Shown: positions 8,377 through 18,090 of the stretch, in pieces | How positions within the stretch are numbered: the first letter of the stretch is position 1 | How the letters are laid out: each line of letters starts with the position of its first letter | Position numbers and translations under genes: made by a program | Notes under the pieces: generated by a model | Told to the model about the DNA's origin: nothing | Seen by the model: only the letters and a program-made list of their open reading frames with translations | The model's database searches: none | From: Methylobacterium oxalidis | GTDB lineage: Bacteria > Pseudomonadota > Alphaproteobacteria > Rhizobiales > Beijerinckiaceae | Assembly: GCF_007992195.1 (NCBI RefSeq) | Contig: NZ_BJZU01000072.1 | Location: forward strand, 1 to 64,000 | Reading direction: 5' to 3' | DNA: 64,000 nt

Positions 8377-8874
8377 ATGTCGCGCCCGCCCGCCACGGTC
8401 CGCCGCCTCACGGCCGCCGACGTTCCCCTGCTCCGCGCCCTGAACGCCCTGTTCGGCGAAGCCTTCGCCGAGCCCGACACCTACGGCGACGCGCCGCCGG
8501 ACGACGCCTACCTCGCCGGTCTCCTGTCGCGCGAGCACGTCGTCGTGCTGGCGGCGCTCGCGGGAGAGGCTCCGCTCGGGGGCGAGGCGGTGCTCGGCGG
8601 GCTCGTGGCCTACGAGTTCGACAAGGTCGAGCGAGCCCGGCGCGAGGTCTACATCTACGACCTCGCGGTCCGGGCGGACCGGCGCCGGCGCGGCATCGCC
8701 ACCGCCCTGATCGAGCACCTGCGGGCGATCGCGGGCCGCCGGGGCGCCTGGGTGATCTTCGTCCAGGCCGATCACGGCGACGACCCGGCCATCGCGCTCT
8801 ACGAGGGCCTCGGCACCCGCGAGGAGGTGCTGCACTTCGACATCCCGGTCGCGGGCGCGCCGGACGGTTCCTGA
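8377..8874 (+). CDS. AAC(3)-I-like GNAT N-acetyltransferase
   Basis: This 165-residue GNAT protein carries the acetyl-CoA pyrophosphate loop RADRRRRGIATALIEHL (about 104-120). It is preceded by YEFDKVERARREVYIYDLAV and followed by VIFVQADHGDDPAIALYEGLGTREEVLHFDI in two pieces. This order is characteristic of AAC(3)-I-type aminoglycoside 3-N-acetyltransferases. Chromosomal relatives are common in alphaproteobacteria and need not confer drug resistance; a general amine acetylation role is equally possible. The ATG at 8377 starts 92 bp after the metallo-hydrolase. No integron or transposon features surround it, and base composition matches neighbouring genes. Confidence 0.8.
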   Translation: MSRPPATVRRLTAADVPLLRALNALFGEAFAEPDTYGDAPPDDAYLAGLLSREHVVVLAALAGEAPLGGEAVLGGLVAYEFDKVERARREVYIYDLAVRADRRRRGIATALIEHLRAIAGRRGAWVIFVQADHGDDPAIALYEGLGTREEVLHFDIPVAGAPDGS

Positions 8875-8982
8875 CGCGCGGGCGTCGGCGCGCGTACGGT
8901 CGGTTCCCGGGGAGTCCGATTGCTTTATGGTCCTCGCCCCTCGGGCTGGCGCGGCCGCGCAGACGCGGCCGGAGGAGGGGGC

Positions 8983-11124
8983 ATGGCCGTATCGAGATGG
9001 GCCGACCAGTCGCAGAACGCGAACCCGGCCGAGATCGCCGCATCGCCGTTCGATCTGCTGATCATCGACCGGGACTGGTTCGACGGCTCCGCCGTCCGCT
9101 CCTACTCGGCCTCCGAGGTCACCCAGATGGAGACCCGGCCGGGCGCCGAGCCGCGCCTGATGCTCGCCTACATGAGCGTCGGCGAGGCCTCCGACTGGCG
9201 CCTCTACTGGAACTCGGCCTGGGACACGAGCCCGCCCTCGTGGCTCGGGCCCGAGAACCCGAACTGGCCGGGCAGCTTCCAGGTCCGGTACTGGGAGGCG
9301 GGCTGGCAGGCGCTGCTACTCGGCTCGCCCGGCGCCTATCTCGACAAGATCCTGGCGGCGGGCTTCGGGGGCGTCTTCCTCGACCTCGTCGACATCTACC
9401 AGTCGGGCCTCGCCGCCGAGCGCCCCGACCCCGCCGCCGACATGGTGGCGCTGGTGGGCCGGATCTCGGCCTACGCCAAGGCGCGGGACCCGAACTTCAA
9501 GATCTACGTGAACAACGGGGAGGAGCTCCTCCTGAGGCCGGCCTACATGGCGGCCATCGACGGGATCAACAAGGAGAGCCTGTTCTACGGCGTGCCGGGA
9601 CCGGGCATCGCGAACGATCCCGCCATGGTCAGCTACAGCCTCGGCCTCCTCGACCGGGCGTCCGACGCCGGCAAGACGGTGCTCAACATCGAGTACGTGA
9701 CGAGCGAGACCCAGATCGCCGACGTGCTGGCGCGGGGCGGGAGCGCGGGCATCGTCTCCTACATCGCCGAGCGCTCGCTGGCGACGCTCGACCAGACCGG
9801 CACCACCGGGGCCGACACCCTCACGGGCGGCATCGGCGCCAACCGGCTGACGGGCATCCAGGGCGACGATCTCCTCACGGGCGGCCTCGGCCGCGACATC
9901 CTCGACGGCGGCTCGGGCTCGGACACGGCGAGCTTCGCGGAGAAGACGGCGGCCGTGAGCGTAACGCTCGCGGGCAGCATGGTCGTCACGGTCTCGGTCG
10001 GCGGCGCGGCCGAGGACACGCTCCGCAACGTCGAGAACGTCCGGGGCGGCTCCGGCGCCGACGCGCTGACGGGAGACGGCCTCGCCAACACCCTGACGGG
10101 CAACAACGGCGCCGACACCCTCAAGGGGATGGCGGGCAACGACACCCTGATCGGCGGGGCGGGCAACGACGCGATCGACGGCGGCGCGGGCACCGACCTC
10201 GTCGTCTTCTCGGGCAGCCGCGCGCAGTACCAGATCACCGGCTCGGGCGGCAGCCTCACGGTCGCCGACACGCGCGCCGGCGCGGACGGGACCGACCAGG
10301 TGCTCAACGCCGAGCGGATCCAGTTCGCCGACCGGACCTACGAGGTCGGCGAACTCGTCCCGATGCCGCCCGCCAACGCCGCCCCGACGCTCACGATCGG
10401 TTTCGCCGACGCGGACGGCATCCTGCGCCGGGGCGAGACCACCACTGTCACCTTCGATTTCAGCGAGGCCGTCACGGGCTTCACCCGCAGCGACGTCGCG
10501 CTGCCCTCCGGCCTCGGCACACTCGGCACGCTCGTGCAGGACGCGGCCGACCCGACGCTCTACCGGGCGAGCCTCACCCCTGCGAGCAACGCGGCCGGCG
10601 ACCTGACGGTGAGCGTCGGCAGCGGCTACCAGGACCTCTCGGGCCTCGGCGGGACGGGCGCGGCGCGCGCGCTCCTCGTCAACACGCTGGCGGTCACTGC
10701 GGGCAGCGCCGGCAACAACGCGATGACGGGCACCAACCAGGCGAACACCCTCGACGGGCTCGCCGGCCAGGACACGCTGAGCGGCCGCGGCGGCGCCGAC
10801 TGGCTGTTCGGCGGCGAGGGCAACGACAGCCTGAGCGGCGGCGACGGGAACGACCGGCTGTTCGGCGGAGCCGGCGACGACGGGCTCACCGGCGGCGCCG
10901 GGGTCGACCTGTTCGTGGTGAACCAGGCGGCCTTCGGCAACGACCGGATCTCGGATTTCCGCCCGGGCACCGACGACATCGACCTGCGCGCCCTCCATCT
11001 CGCCTTCGCCGACATCACCGTCCGGCCGGTCGCGGAGGGCACGCTGATCGGCATCGGCGCGGGCACGATCCTCCTCGCCGGGGTGCAGCCGGCCAGCGTG
11101 GCGCAGGGCGATTTCCTGATCTGA
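8983..11124 (+). CDS. RTX-repeat secreted protein with TM1410/GH114-like domain
   Basis: This 713-residue protein has no Sec signal. Residues about 1-270 form a TM1410-type TIM-barrel-like domain, with DLLIIDRDWFDGS, LMLAYMSVGEASDWRLYW and FGGVFLDLVDIY; relatives include putative alpha-1,4-polygalactosaminidases. Two groups of RTX nonapeptides (GGxGxDxLx, about 275-330 and 355-405) bind calcium. A cadherin/Ig-like domain follows (about 465-565), then a third RTX block (about 575-640) and a C-terminal export region. The layout indicates type I secretion and cell-surface or extracellular action on an amino-sugar polymer, but no type I exporter genes are in the window. The ATG at 8983 is preceded by GGAGGAGG; the frame from 8920 is longer but lacks this signal. 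Confidence 0.82.
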   Translation: MAVSRWADQSQNANPAEIAASPFDLLIIDRDWFDGSAVRSYSASEVTQMETRPGAEPRLMLAYMSVGEASDWRLYWNSAWDTSPPSWLGPENPNWPGSFQVRYWEAGWQALLLGSPGAYLDKILAAGFGGVFLDLVDIYQSGLAAERPDPAADMVALVGRISAYAKARDPNFKIYVNNGEELLLRPAYMAAIDGINKESLFYGVPGPGIANDPAMVSYSLGLLDRASDAGKTVLNIEYVTSETQIADVLARGGSAGIVSYIAERSLATLDQTGTTGADTLTGGIGANRLTGIQGDDLLTGGLGRDILDGGSGSDTASFAEKTAAVSVTLAGSMVVTVSVGGAAEDTLRNVENVRGGSGADALTGDGLANTLTGNNGADTLKGMAGNDTLIGGAGNDAIDGGAGTDLVVFSGSRAQYQITGSGGSLTVADTRAGADGTDQVLNAERIQFADRTYEVGELVPMPPANAAPTLTIGFADADGILRRGETTTVTFDFSEAVTGFTRSDVALPSGLGTLGTLVQDAADPTLYRASLTPASNAAGDLTVSVGSGYQDLSGLGGTGAARALLVNTLAVTAGSAGNNAMTGTNQANTLDGLAGQDTLSGRGGADWLFGGEGNDSLSGGDGNDRLFGGAGDDGLTGGAGVDLFVVNQAAFGNDRISDFRPGTDDIDLRALHLAFADITVRPVAEGTLIGIGAGTILLAGVQPASVAQGDFLI

Positions 11125-11228
11125 GGCGCTGCTGCGGCGCGGGCGCGGATCGGCGTCGGTCCGCGCTGATCTTTTGTCCGCCCGCGCGGTTTCCCCGACG
11201 AGTGCCACCGCTCGACAGGGAGATATCC

Positions 11229-12086
11229 GTGGAGCAGTTCCCCAAGCCGCCCTACCCGGAGCAGCAGCAGGCGATGCCGGGCTCGACCGCCGCCATGAAC
11301 CCGCGGCCGGACCACGGCGAGACGAGCTACGAGGGCTCCGGCCGGCTCGAGGGCAAGAAGGCGATCATCACGGGCGGGGACAGCGGCATCGGCCGCGCCG
11401 TCGCGCTGGCCTTCGCCCGCGAGGGCGCCGACGTCCTGATCTCCTACCTCGACGAGGAGGAGGACGCGCAGGAGACCCGCCGCCTGATCGAGGAGGCGGG
11501 CCGCGAGGCCGTGCTGGTGCCGGGCGACATCACCGCTGCCGCCCATTGCCGCGCCATCGTCGAGAAGGCCGTGGCGGCGTTCGGGCGGGTCGACATCCTC
11601 GTGAACAACGCCGCTCACCAGGCGACCTTCACGGACCCGGAGGAGATCAGCGACGCGGAGTGGGAGGTGACCTTCGCCACCAACATCCACGCGATGTTCT
11701 ACCTCACCAAGGCGGCCCTGCCGCACATGAAGCCCGGCGCCGCGATCATCAACACGACCTCGATCAACGCCGATTCTCCGAGCCCGCAGCTCCTCGCCTA
11801 CGCCACGACGAAGGGCGCGATCCACAACTACACGGCGGGCCTCGCCCAGATGTTGGCGGAGAAGGGCATCCGCGTGAACTGCGTCGCGCCGGGGCCGATC
11901 TGGACGCCGCTGATCCCCTCCACCATGCCGCCCGAGAAGGTGAAGAGCTTCGGCGGCAACACCCCGCTCGGCCGTGCCGGCCAGCCGCGGGAGCTGGCGC
12001 CGGTCTACGTGATGCTCGCCTCGGACGAGGCGAGCTACGTCACGGGCGCGACGGTGCCGGTGACCGGCGGACGGCCCTTCATGTGA
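11229..12086 (+). CDS. SDR-family oxidoreductase (YhdF/YghA-like)
   Basis: This 285-residue short-chain dehydrogenase has an N-terminal extension of about 45 residues containing FPKPPYPEQQQ, then the cofactor loop TGGDSGIGRAVA (about 55-66), NNAA at the end of strand 4, an active-site Ser in TTSINAD and the YxxxK motif in YATTKGAIH. The C-terminal GGRPFM is typical of the group. The extension and sequence place it with the YghA/YhdF/GsiB-like general-stress SDRs, usually NAD(P)H dependent; the substrate is unknown. The GTG start at 11229 follows AGGGAG by 7 bases. A hairpin at 12092-12126 follows, so this probably ends a transcript. Confidence 0.88.
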   Translation: MEQFPKPPYPEQQQAMPGSTAAMNPRPDHGETSYEGSGRLEGKKAIITGGDSGIGRAVALAFAREGADVLISYLDEEEDAQETRRLIEEAGREAVLVPGDITAAAHCRAIVEKAVAAFGRVDILVNNAAHQATFTDPEEISDAEWEVTFATNIHAMFYLTKAALPHMKPGAAIINTTSINADSPSPQLLAYATTKGAIHNYTAGLAQMLAEKGIRVNCVAPGPIWTPLIPSTMPPEKVKSFGGNTPLGRAGQPRELAPVYVMLASDEASYVTGATVPVTGGRPFM

Positions 12087-12091
12087 CGGGG

Positions 12092-12126
12092 CCGGGAGGC
12101 GGCGCCGTCCCGGGGCCGCCTCCCGG
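12092..12126 (+). terminator. Hairpin after the SDR gene
   Basis: A perfect 12-bp inverted repeat (CCGGGAGGCGGC, 12092-12103, with its complement at 12115-12126) encloses an 11-base loop, starting 6 bp after the SDR stop. It lacks a clear T-run, so it may act as a Rho-assisted terminator or only as an mRNA end stabiliser. It separates the SDR transcript from the respiratory operon. Confidence 0.5.
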
Positions 12127-12155
12127 GACGGGGGGCTCAAATTTCCTACCTGCGA

Positions 12156-12185
12156 TTGAACTGTGTCCGTATCTGCATGCTTAAG
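12156..12185 (+). promoter_or_regulatory. Possible promoter of the act-cta respiratory operon
   Basis: In the AT-richer gap before actA, TTGAAC at 12156-12161 is followed after 18 bases by CTTAAG at 12180-12185. This roughly fits the alphaproteobacterial housekeeping promoter pattern and lies about 40 bp before the first gene of an eleven-gene unit with no other plausible promoter. The match is only moderate. Confidence 0.3.
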
Positions 12186-12223
12186 CTGTCAGTGGTGGGG
12201 CCGGCGTAGAGGGTGCCCGCGGG

Positions 12224-12883
12224 GTGGTGCAGATCTTCCGTCCGGGCGCCGACTCGGTCGCCCGGGTCGTTCTCTCGTCGATCGCCGTGGTGCCGGTGCT
12301 CGCCGTCGGGCTCGCCTGCACCCTGTGGCGCTCGCCCTACGCGACCGCCCAGAACGTCGCCCGCGAGCAGCCCGTGCCCTTCAGCCACGAGCACCATGTC
12401 GGCGGCCTCGGGATCGACTGCCGCTACTGCCACACCGCGGTGGAGAAGGCGGCCTTCGCGGGGATGCCCCCGACCGAGACCTGCATGAGCTGCCACTCGC
12501 AGATCTGGACCAACGCGCCGATGCTCGCCCCCGTCCGCGCGAGCCTCGCCGAGGAGCGGCCGCTCCGGTGGCGGCGGGTGCACGCTCTGCCGGCCTACGT
12601 CTATTTCAATCACTCCGTGCACGTGGCCAAGGGCGTCGGCTGCACCACCTGCCACGGGCCGATCGGGACGATGAAGCTCGTCTACCAGGCCGCGCCCCTC
12701 ACGATGGGCTGGTGCCTCGACTGCCACCGGAACCCGGCCCCGAGCCTGCGCCCGCACGAGGCCGTGTTCGACGTCGCCTGGCAGCCGCCGGCGGACCAGG
12801 ACGCGGCCGGCGCGCGCCTCGCGAAGGAGCGCCACATCCGCTCGCCGGAGCGGCTCAGCGAGTGCTCGATATGTCATCGCTGA
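12224..12883 (+). CDS. actA: Alternative complex III subunit A, pentaheme cytochrome c
   Basis: This 219-residue protein has one N-terminal membrane anchor (about 13-34) and five CXXCH heme-binding motifs (CRYCH, CMSCH, CTTCH, CLDCH and the terminal CSICH). This is the cytochrome c3/c7-like ActA of alternative complex III, which passes electrons from the quinol-oxidising part to the terminal oxidase on the periplasmic face. It starts at GTG 12224; another GTG directly follows, so the exact start is uncertain by one codon. The 3' end overlaps actB by 13 bp. It heads the act-cta cluster. Confidence 0.9.
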   Translation: MVQIFRPGADSVARVVLSSIAVVPVLAVGLACTLWRSPYATAQNVAREQPVPFSHEHHVGGLGIDCRYCHTAVEKAAFAGMPPTETCMSCHSQIWTNAPMLAPVRASLAEERPLRWRRVHALPAYVYFNHSVHVAKGVGCTTCHGPIGTMKLVYQAAPLTMGWCLDCHRNPAPSLRPHEAVFDVAWQPPADQDAAGARLAKERHIRSPERLSECSICHR

Positions 12884-15678
12884 GCGCCCCCAGCCGCCGC
12901 GAGGCCCTGCGCCTCCTCGGCGCCGGCATCACGCTGGGCCTCGGCGCCTGCGCCAAGCCCTCCGAGGAGATCGTCCCCTACGTCCGGGCGCCCGAGGAAC
13001 TGCTGCCGGGCGTGCCGGTGCGCTACGCGACGACGCTGCCCCTCAGCGGCTGGGGCCGCGGCGTGCACGCCATCGCGGTCGACGGGCGGCCGATCAAGAT
13101 CGAGGGCAACCCGCTGCACCCCGCGAGCCGCGGCGCCACCGACGTGTTCGCCGAGGCCGCAATCCTCGACCTTTACGACCCGGACCGCTCGCGCACGGTC
13201 ACCGAGCGCGTGAGCGGCATCGCCTCCTGGGAGATGTTCGAGCGCGCGTGGCGGGCCGCGGCGGCCGAGCCGCGCGGGCAGGGCGGGCGCGGCCTGCATC
13301 TCCTGACCGGCCGCGTCACCTCGCCGACGCTGGCCCGCCAGATCGCGGCTCTGCGGCGTGCCCTGCCGGAGATGGTCTGGCACGTGCACGAGCCGGTTGA
13401 CGAGGGGGCCGCCGCGCGGGGCGCGGAGCTCGCCTTCGGCCGCCCCTTGCGGGCCCTGCCGCATCTCGACCGGGCCGAGGTCATCCTGTGCGTCGGCGCC
13501 GACCCGCTCGGGCCCGGGCCGGACCAGATCCGGCTCGCGAACGCCCTCGCCGAGCGCCGCCGCGACCCGGACCGCTTCGGCCGCCTCTACGTCGCGGAAT
13601 CCGCGCCGACCCTCACCGGGATCAAGGCCGACGAGCGGCGCGCGCTGCACCCGCGCATCCTCCCGGGCCTTCTCGTACACGTCGCGAACGCGCTGGGCGC
13701 GGGGCTGCCGGCGCCCGGTCTGCCGGATGCCGCGGAGCGCTTCGCCGCGGCGGCCGCCGCCGACCTCGCGGCCCGCGCCGGCCGGGCGCTGGTGCTCGCG
13801 GGCCCTCAGCTCGCGTCGGAGCTTCACGCGCTCGCCCACTGGATCAACGCGCGGCTGCGCGCGCCCCTCGACCTCATCGCGCCGCCGGACCGGGGCGAGG
13901 CCGCACCCGCCGGCCTCGCGAGCCTGTGCGCCTCGCTCGACGCAGGGGAGGTGGCCTGCCTCGCCATCCTCGACAGCAACCCGGTCCAGACCGCGCCCGC
14001 CGACCTCGACGTCGCCCGGCGCCTCGGCCGGGCACGCTTCTGCGTCCATGCGGGCCTCCACGGCGACGAGACCGCCGGCGCCGCGCACTGGCACCTGCCG
14101 CTCACGCACGCGCTCGAGAGCTGGTCGGACCTCGCCGCCACCGACGGCACGGCGAGCCTCGTGCAACCGCTGATCCGCCCCCTCTACGGCGGGCGCTCGG
14201 TGCACGAGGTGCTGGCCCTCCTCGGCGGCGAGCCCGCCGCCTCGGGCCACGATCTCGTGCGGGAGACCTGGGCGCAGCGCTGGGGGCAGCGCGACTTCGA
14301 GGCGCGCTGGCGCCGCAGCCTGCACGACGGGATCGTGGCCGGCAGCGCCGCGGAGCCGGTCGCGGCCGGCGAGCCGCGCCTGCCGGCGCTGCCCGAGCCC
14401 CCGGCGGACGGCTTCGTGGTCGAGCTGCGGCCGGACCCGTGCCTGTGGGACGGGCGCCACGCCAACAATGCGTGGCTGCAGGAATGCCCGAAGCCCGTGA
14501 GCAAGCAGGTCTGGGGCAACGCGCTGGCGCTGTCGCGCGGGGAGACGGCCCGCCGCGGCCTCAGGGCCGGCGACGTCGTGCGGCTCGGCGCGAACGCCCG
14601 CGCCGTCGAGGCGGTGGTCTCCGTCGAGTCCGGCGTCGCGGAGGGCGTCGGCGCCCTCACCCTCGGCTACGGGCGCGAGCGCGCGGGCGCCATCGGCAAC
14701 GGGATCGGCGCGAACGCCTACCCGCTCGTCACGGCGGCCTCGCCCTGGCTGGCGAGCGGCGTCGAGATGGTCCCGGCCGGCCGGACCGCGCAGGTCCTGC
14801 GCACCCAGAACTACGTCGAGGTCGAGGGCGAGACGGGGAAGCTCTTCCGGCAGATCGACCTCGCCGACCTCGCGCGGGCGGAGCCGGGCGGCACCGGCGC
14901 CGAGCGGCCGACCCTGCTCGCGCTCTGGCAGGGCGACGCGGACGGGCACGCCTGGGGCATGGTGATCGACACGATGGCCTGCATCGGCTGCAACGCCTGC
15001 GTGGTCGCCTGCCAGTCCGAGAACAACGTGCCGGTGGTGGGCCCCGAGGAGATCGCCCGCGGCCGCATGATGCACTGGCTGCGGGTCGACATCTATGATT
15101 CCGGCACGCCGGAGGCCCCGCGCGCCGGCTTCCAGCCCGTGCCCTGCATGCACTGCGAGCACGCCCCCTGCGAGCCGGTCTGCCCCGTCGCCGCCTCGGT
15201 GCACGACGGCGAGGGCCTCAATTTGCAAGTCTACAACCGCTGCCTCGGGACCCGCTTCTGCCAGGCGAACTGCCCCTACAAGGTCCGGCGCTTCAACTTC
15301 TTCGGCTACGCCGACGGCCAGGAATACGCCAATCTCGGCACCGAGCCGGTGCGGGCGCAACGCAACCCGAACGTCACGGTGCGGGCCCGCGGCGTCATGG
15401 AGAAATGCACGTACTGCGTGCAGCGCATCGCCGGCGAGCGGCAGGCGGCCGCGCGCGACGGGCGCCCCATGGGCGCGGTCTCGACAGCCTGCCAGTCCGC
15501 CTGCCCGACGCGGGCGATCCGCTTCGGCGACCTCGCCCGGCCCGAGGACGGGATCGCGGCCTTCCGCGACGACCCGCGCCACTACGCCCTGCTGGAGGAG
15601 CTCAACACGCGGCCCCGCACCACCTACCTCGCGGAACTGCGCGCCCCGAACCCGCAGCTCGCAGGGGATCGCTCGTGA
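12871..15678 (+). CDS. actB: Alternative complex III subunit B, molybdopterin-fold/iron-sulfur protein
   Basis: This 935-residue protein begins with a twin-arginine-like segment ([12 protein letters not shown]) ending in GAC, suggesting Tat export with possible lipid attachment. Residues about 40-640 form a molybdopterin oxidoreductase-like domain, which in ActB proteins is thought to lack the cofactor. The C-terminal part is an HybA/NrfC-like ferredoxin domain with four Cys clusters: [43 protein letters not shown] and CTYCVQRI with CQSACPT. It should carry one [3Fe-4S] and three [4Fe-4S] clusters linking quinol oxidation to ActA. It overlaps actA by 13 bp and actC by 4 bp. Confidence 0.92.
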   Translation: MSSLSAPSRREALRLLGAGITLGLGACAKPSEEIVPYVRAPEELLPGVPVRYATTLPLSGWGRGVHAIAVDGRPIKIEGNPLHPASRGATDVFAEAAILDLYDPDRSRTVTERVSGIASWEMFERAWRAAAAEPRGQGGRGLHLLTGRVTSPTLARQIAALRRALPEMVWHVHEPVDEGAAARGAELAFGRPLRALPHLDRAEVILCVGADPLGPGPDQIRLANALAERRRDPDRFGRLYVAESAPTLTGIKADERRALHPRILPGLLVHVANALGAGLPAPGLPDAAERFAAAAAADLAARAGRALVLAGPQLASELHALAHWINARLRAPLDLIAPPDRGEAAPAGLASLCASLDAGEVACLAILDSNPVQTAPADLDVARRLGRARFCVHAGLHGDETAGAAHWHLPLTHALESWSDLAATDGTASLVQPLIRPLYGGRSVHEVLALLGGEPAASGHDLVRETWAQRWGQRDFEARWRRSLHDGIVAGSAAEPVAAGEPRLPALPEPPADGFVVELRPDPCLWDGRHANNAWLQECPKPVSKQVWGNALALSRGETARRGLRAGDVVRLGANARAVEAVVSVESGVAEGVGALTLGYGRERAGAIGNGIGANAYPLVTAASPWLASGVEMVPAGRTAQVLRTQNYVEVEGETGKLFRQIDLADLARAEPGGTGAERPTLLALWQGDADGHAWGMVIDTMACIGCNACVVACQSENNVPVVGPEEIARGRMMHWLRVDIYDSGTPEAPRAGFQPVPCMHCEHAPCEPVCPVAASVHDGEGLNLQVYNRCLGTRFCQANCPYKVRRFNFFGYADGQEYANLGTEPVRAQRNPNVTVRARGVMEKCTYCVQRIAGERQAAARDGRPMGAVSTACQSACPTRAIRFGDLARPEDGIAAFRDDPRHYALLEELNTRPRTTYLAELRAPNPQLAGDRS

Positions 15679-17027
15679 GCGCGCCCCGCCACCAGACCTG
15701 GATCGCGGCCGACCGGCTCGGCTACGGCGAGATCACGGCGGCGGTCGCCGACCCGATCCAGAAGCAGGGGGTCGGCCGGGCCTGGGTGATCGCGCTCCTC
15801 GGCGTGCTGCCCCTCGTCCTGCTCACCCTCGGCGCCATCGGCGCCGTGCTCCTCGTCGGCATCGGCCTGTCGGGGGTGAACACCACGGTGGTGTGGGGCT
15901 TCTCGATCGCCAACTACGTCTGGTGGATCGGCATCGGCAACGCCGGCACGCTGATCTCTTCGATGCTCCTCCTCACCCGGCAGCGCTGGCGAGCCTCCAT
16001 CAACCGCTTCGCCGAGGCGATGACCCTGTTCGCGGCGGCCATCGCCGGCCTGTTCCCCATCATCCATCTCGGGCGGCCGCTCTACGCCTACTGGCTCGCG
16101 CCCTACCCGAACACCATGGACCTGTGGCCGCAATGGCGCTCGGCCCTGGTCTGGGATTTCTGGGCGATCCTCAGCTACCTCCTGTTCTCGGCCGTGTTCT
16201 GGTTCACCGGCCTCCTGCCGGACCTCGCCACGATGCGCGACCGGGCCGAGACGCGCACCGGCCGGATGGTCTACGGGGCGCTGGCGCTCGGCTGGCGCAA
16301 CTCGGCCCGGCACTGGCAGGTCTACGAGACCTTCCACAGGACGATGGCGGCGCTCGCCGTGCCACTCGTCTGCTCGGTGCACTCGATCGTCGGCCTCGAC
16401 TTCGCCGCGAGCCTGATGCCGGGCTGGCAGGAGAGCCTGTTCCCGCCCTACTTCGTCGTCGGCGCGATGTATTCCGGCTTCGCCATGGTGGTGATGCTCG
16501 CGATCGTCATCCGCTGGGGCCTCGGGCTCCAGGCGATGATCACGCCCGCGCATTTCGACGCGATGGCCAAGGTGATGCTCTTCGCGAGCGTCGCGATGAC
16601 CCTCTCCTACGCCACCGAGTGGTTCATGGCGTGGTACGGCGGCGAGCACGCCGACCGCACGGTCGTCGGATACGTCTTCGCAGGCGACTACCGCTGGCTC
16701 TACGCCGGGCTCCTCGTCTGCAACTGCATCGTCCCGCAGGCCCTCTGGCTCTGCTCCGTGAGGGGCAACCTCTGGCTCCTCGCCGCCATCGCGATCCTCA
16801 TCAATGTGGGGATGTGGCTGGAGCGGATCCTCATCGTCTGGAACACGCTCTCGCACGGCTACGCGATGAGCCTGTGGCGGACCTACCACGTCAGCCTCTA
16901 CGACCTCGCCATCCTGTTCGGGCCGCTCGGCCTGTTCGTGATGGGCTTCCTCGTCCTGGCGCGCCTCCTGCCGATCGTCTCGATGCACGAGGTCCGGCAG
17001 GTGAGCCACGCGGAGGGCGCCGCATGA
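15675..17027 (+). CDS. actC: Alternative complex III subunit C, NrfD/PsrC-like quinol-binding protein
   Basis: This 450-residue integral membrane protein has about ten transmembrane helices and an NrfD/PsrC fold. The IANYVWWIGIGNAGTLISSML block and the HLGRPLYAYW segment (near the start of the third and fourth helices) are conserved in ActC. It is the main quinol-oxidising membrane subunit of alternative complex III. The GTG start (15675) overlaps the actB stop in a GTGA arrangement, and its own stop overlaps the actD ATG. Both couplings imply stoichiometric translation within the complex. Confidence 0.92.
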   Translation: MSAPRHQTWIAADRLGYGEITAAVADPIQKQGVGRAWVIALLGVLPLVLLTLGAIGAVLLVGIGLSGVNTTVVWGFSIANYVWWIGIGNAGTLISSMLLLTRQRWRASINRFAEAMTLFAAAIAGLFPIIHLGRPLYAYWLAPYPNTMDLWPQWRSALVWDFWAILSYLLFSAVFWFTGLLPDLATMRDRAETRTGRMVYGALALGWRNSARHWQVYETFHRTMAALAVPLVCSVHSIVGLDFAASLMPGWQESLFPPYFVVGAMYSGFAMVVMLAIVIRWGLGLQAMITPAHFDAMAKVMLFASVAMTLSYATEWFMAWYGGEHADRTVVGYVFAGDYRWLYAGLLVCNCIVPQALWLCSVRGNLWLLAAIAILINVGMWLERILIVWNTLSHGYAMSLWRTYHVSLYDLAILFGPLGLFVMGFLVLARLLPIVSMHEVRQVSHAEGAA

Positions 17028-17539
17028 GCCGGCCGATCCTCGCCGAGTTCGAGACCCCGGAGGCGCTGGTGCGGGCGCTGCGCCTCGCCCGCGCCGAGGG
17101 CCACCGCGCCATCGACGCCTTCTCGCCGTTCCCGGTCGAGGATCTGGCCGCGGCCCTCGACCCGCCGCGGGTCCCCGTCCGGCCGATCATGGCGGCGGCC
17201 GGCTTCGGGGCGGCGGCCGCGATGTACGCCCTGCAATGGTACGGCGCGGTCCACGACTACCCCCTCAACTCCGGCGGGCGGCCGCTCCATTCCTGGCCGG
17301 TCTTCCTGCTGGTTCCCTTCGAGGTCGGGGTGCTCGCCGCCGCCGTCGCGGGCTTCGCCGCTTTCCTGTGGGGCTGCGGCCTGCCGCGCCTGCACCACCC
17401 GCTCTTCGCCATGCCGCGCTTCGAGCGGGCGAGCCAGGACCGCTTCCTGCTCCTCGTCGCGCCGCGCGGGCCGGCGGAGGGGCTGCGCCGGACCCTGGAG
17501 GAGGCCGGCGCGCGCCTCGTCTCGGACCTGCACGAATGA
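17024..17539 (+). CDS. actD: Alternative complex III subunit D (DUF3341)
   Basis: This 171-residue DUF3341 protein opens with ILAEFETPEALVRALRLAR, runs into AIDAFSPFPVEDL, and has two transmembrane helices around 53-70 and 90-118 separated by a loop with SGGRPLHSWPVF. This pattern is the ActD signature. It is a membrane subunit of unknown detailed role that packs against ActC. ATG overlaps the actC stop (ATGA), and its stop overlaps the actE start. Confidence 0.9.
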   Translation: MSRPILAEFETPEALVRALRLARAEGHRAIDAFSPFPVEDLAAALDPPRVPVRPIMAAAGFGAAAAMYALQWYGAVHDYPLNSGGRPLHSWPVFLLVPFEVGVLAAAVAGFAAFLWGCGLPRLHHPLFAMPRFERASQDRFLLLVAPRGPAEGLRRTLEEAGARLVSDLHE

Positions 17540-18090
17540 GCGCGCGCCGGACCCCGACGGGCGCCCGGGCCGGCTGGGCGTGGTGCGCCCTCCTCGCCCT
17601 CGGCCTGTCCGCCTGCGACGACCTCTCGATGCGCCTCCAGAAGCGCTACGAGGTCTACGGGCGGGCCGCGCTCTTCCCCGATGGGGCCGAGGCGCGCACG
17701 CCGCCCGACGGCGCGGTCGCGGTCGGCGCCCTCGCCCGCGAGGCGGCGCTGCGCGAGGCGCCCCCGGTCGACGCGGCGCTCATGCGGCGCGGGCGACAGC
17801 GCTACGAGGCGATCTGCACGCCCTGCCACGGCTATTCCGGCCACGGGGACGGCATGATCGTGCGCCGCGGCTTCCCGGCGCCGCCCTCCTTCCACGAGGA
17901 GCGCCTGCGTGCCGCCCCCGCCGGCTACGTCGTCTCGGTGATCACGCGGGGCTACGGCGCGATGTACCCCTACGCCGCCCGCGTCGAGCCCCGCGACCGC
18001 TGGGCCATCGCCGCCTACATCCGCGCGCTCCAGCTCGCCCAGGGCGCGCGTCTCGCCGAGATCCCGGGCCTCGCGGAGCGGCTGCCGTGA
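17536..18090 (+). CDS. actE: Alternative complex III subunit E, mono-heme cytochrome c lipoprotein
   Basis: This 184-residue lipoprotein has a signal ending in the lipobox LSAC (Cys27), then a c-type cytochrome domain with the CTPCHG heme motif (about 94-99) and a distal Met in the GAMYPYAARV region. ActE is the periplasmic mono-heme subunit of alternative complex III and may hand electrons onward to the oxidase. It overlaps actD and actF by 4 bp each. Confidence 0.9.
   Translation: MSARRTPTGARAGWAWCALLALGLSACDDLSMRLQKRYEVYGRAALFPDGAEARTPPDGAVAVGALAREAALREAPPVDAALMRRGRQRYEAICTPCHGYSGHGDGMIVRRGFPAPPSFHEERLRAAPAGYVVSVITRGYGAMYPYAARVEPRDRWAIAAYIRALQLAQGARLAEIPGLAERLP

Noticed and set aside
8377..8874. 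Acquired aminoglycoside resistance gene
   Set aside because: It resembles AAC(3)-I but sits in native-like DNA without mobile features; a normal chromosomal acetyltransferase is more likely.
12874..15582. 902-residue minus-strand open frame opposite actB
   Set aside because: It is a GC-driven shadow: residues are dominated by Arg, Ala, Gly and His, with no family signature, while the plus strand encodes a full ActB.
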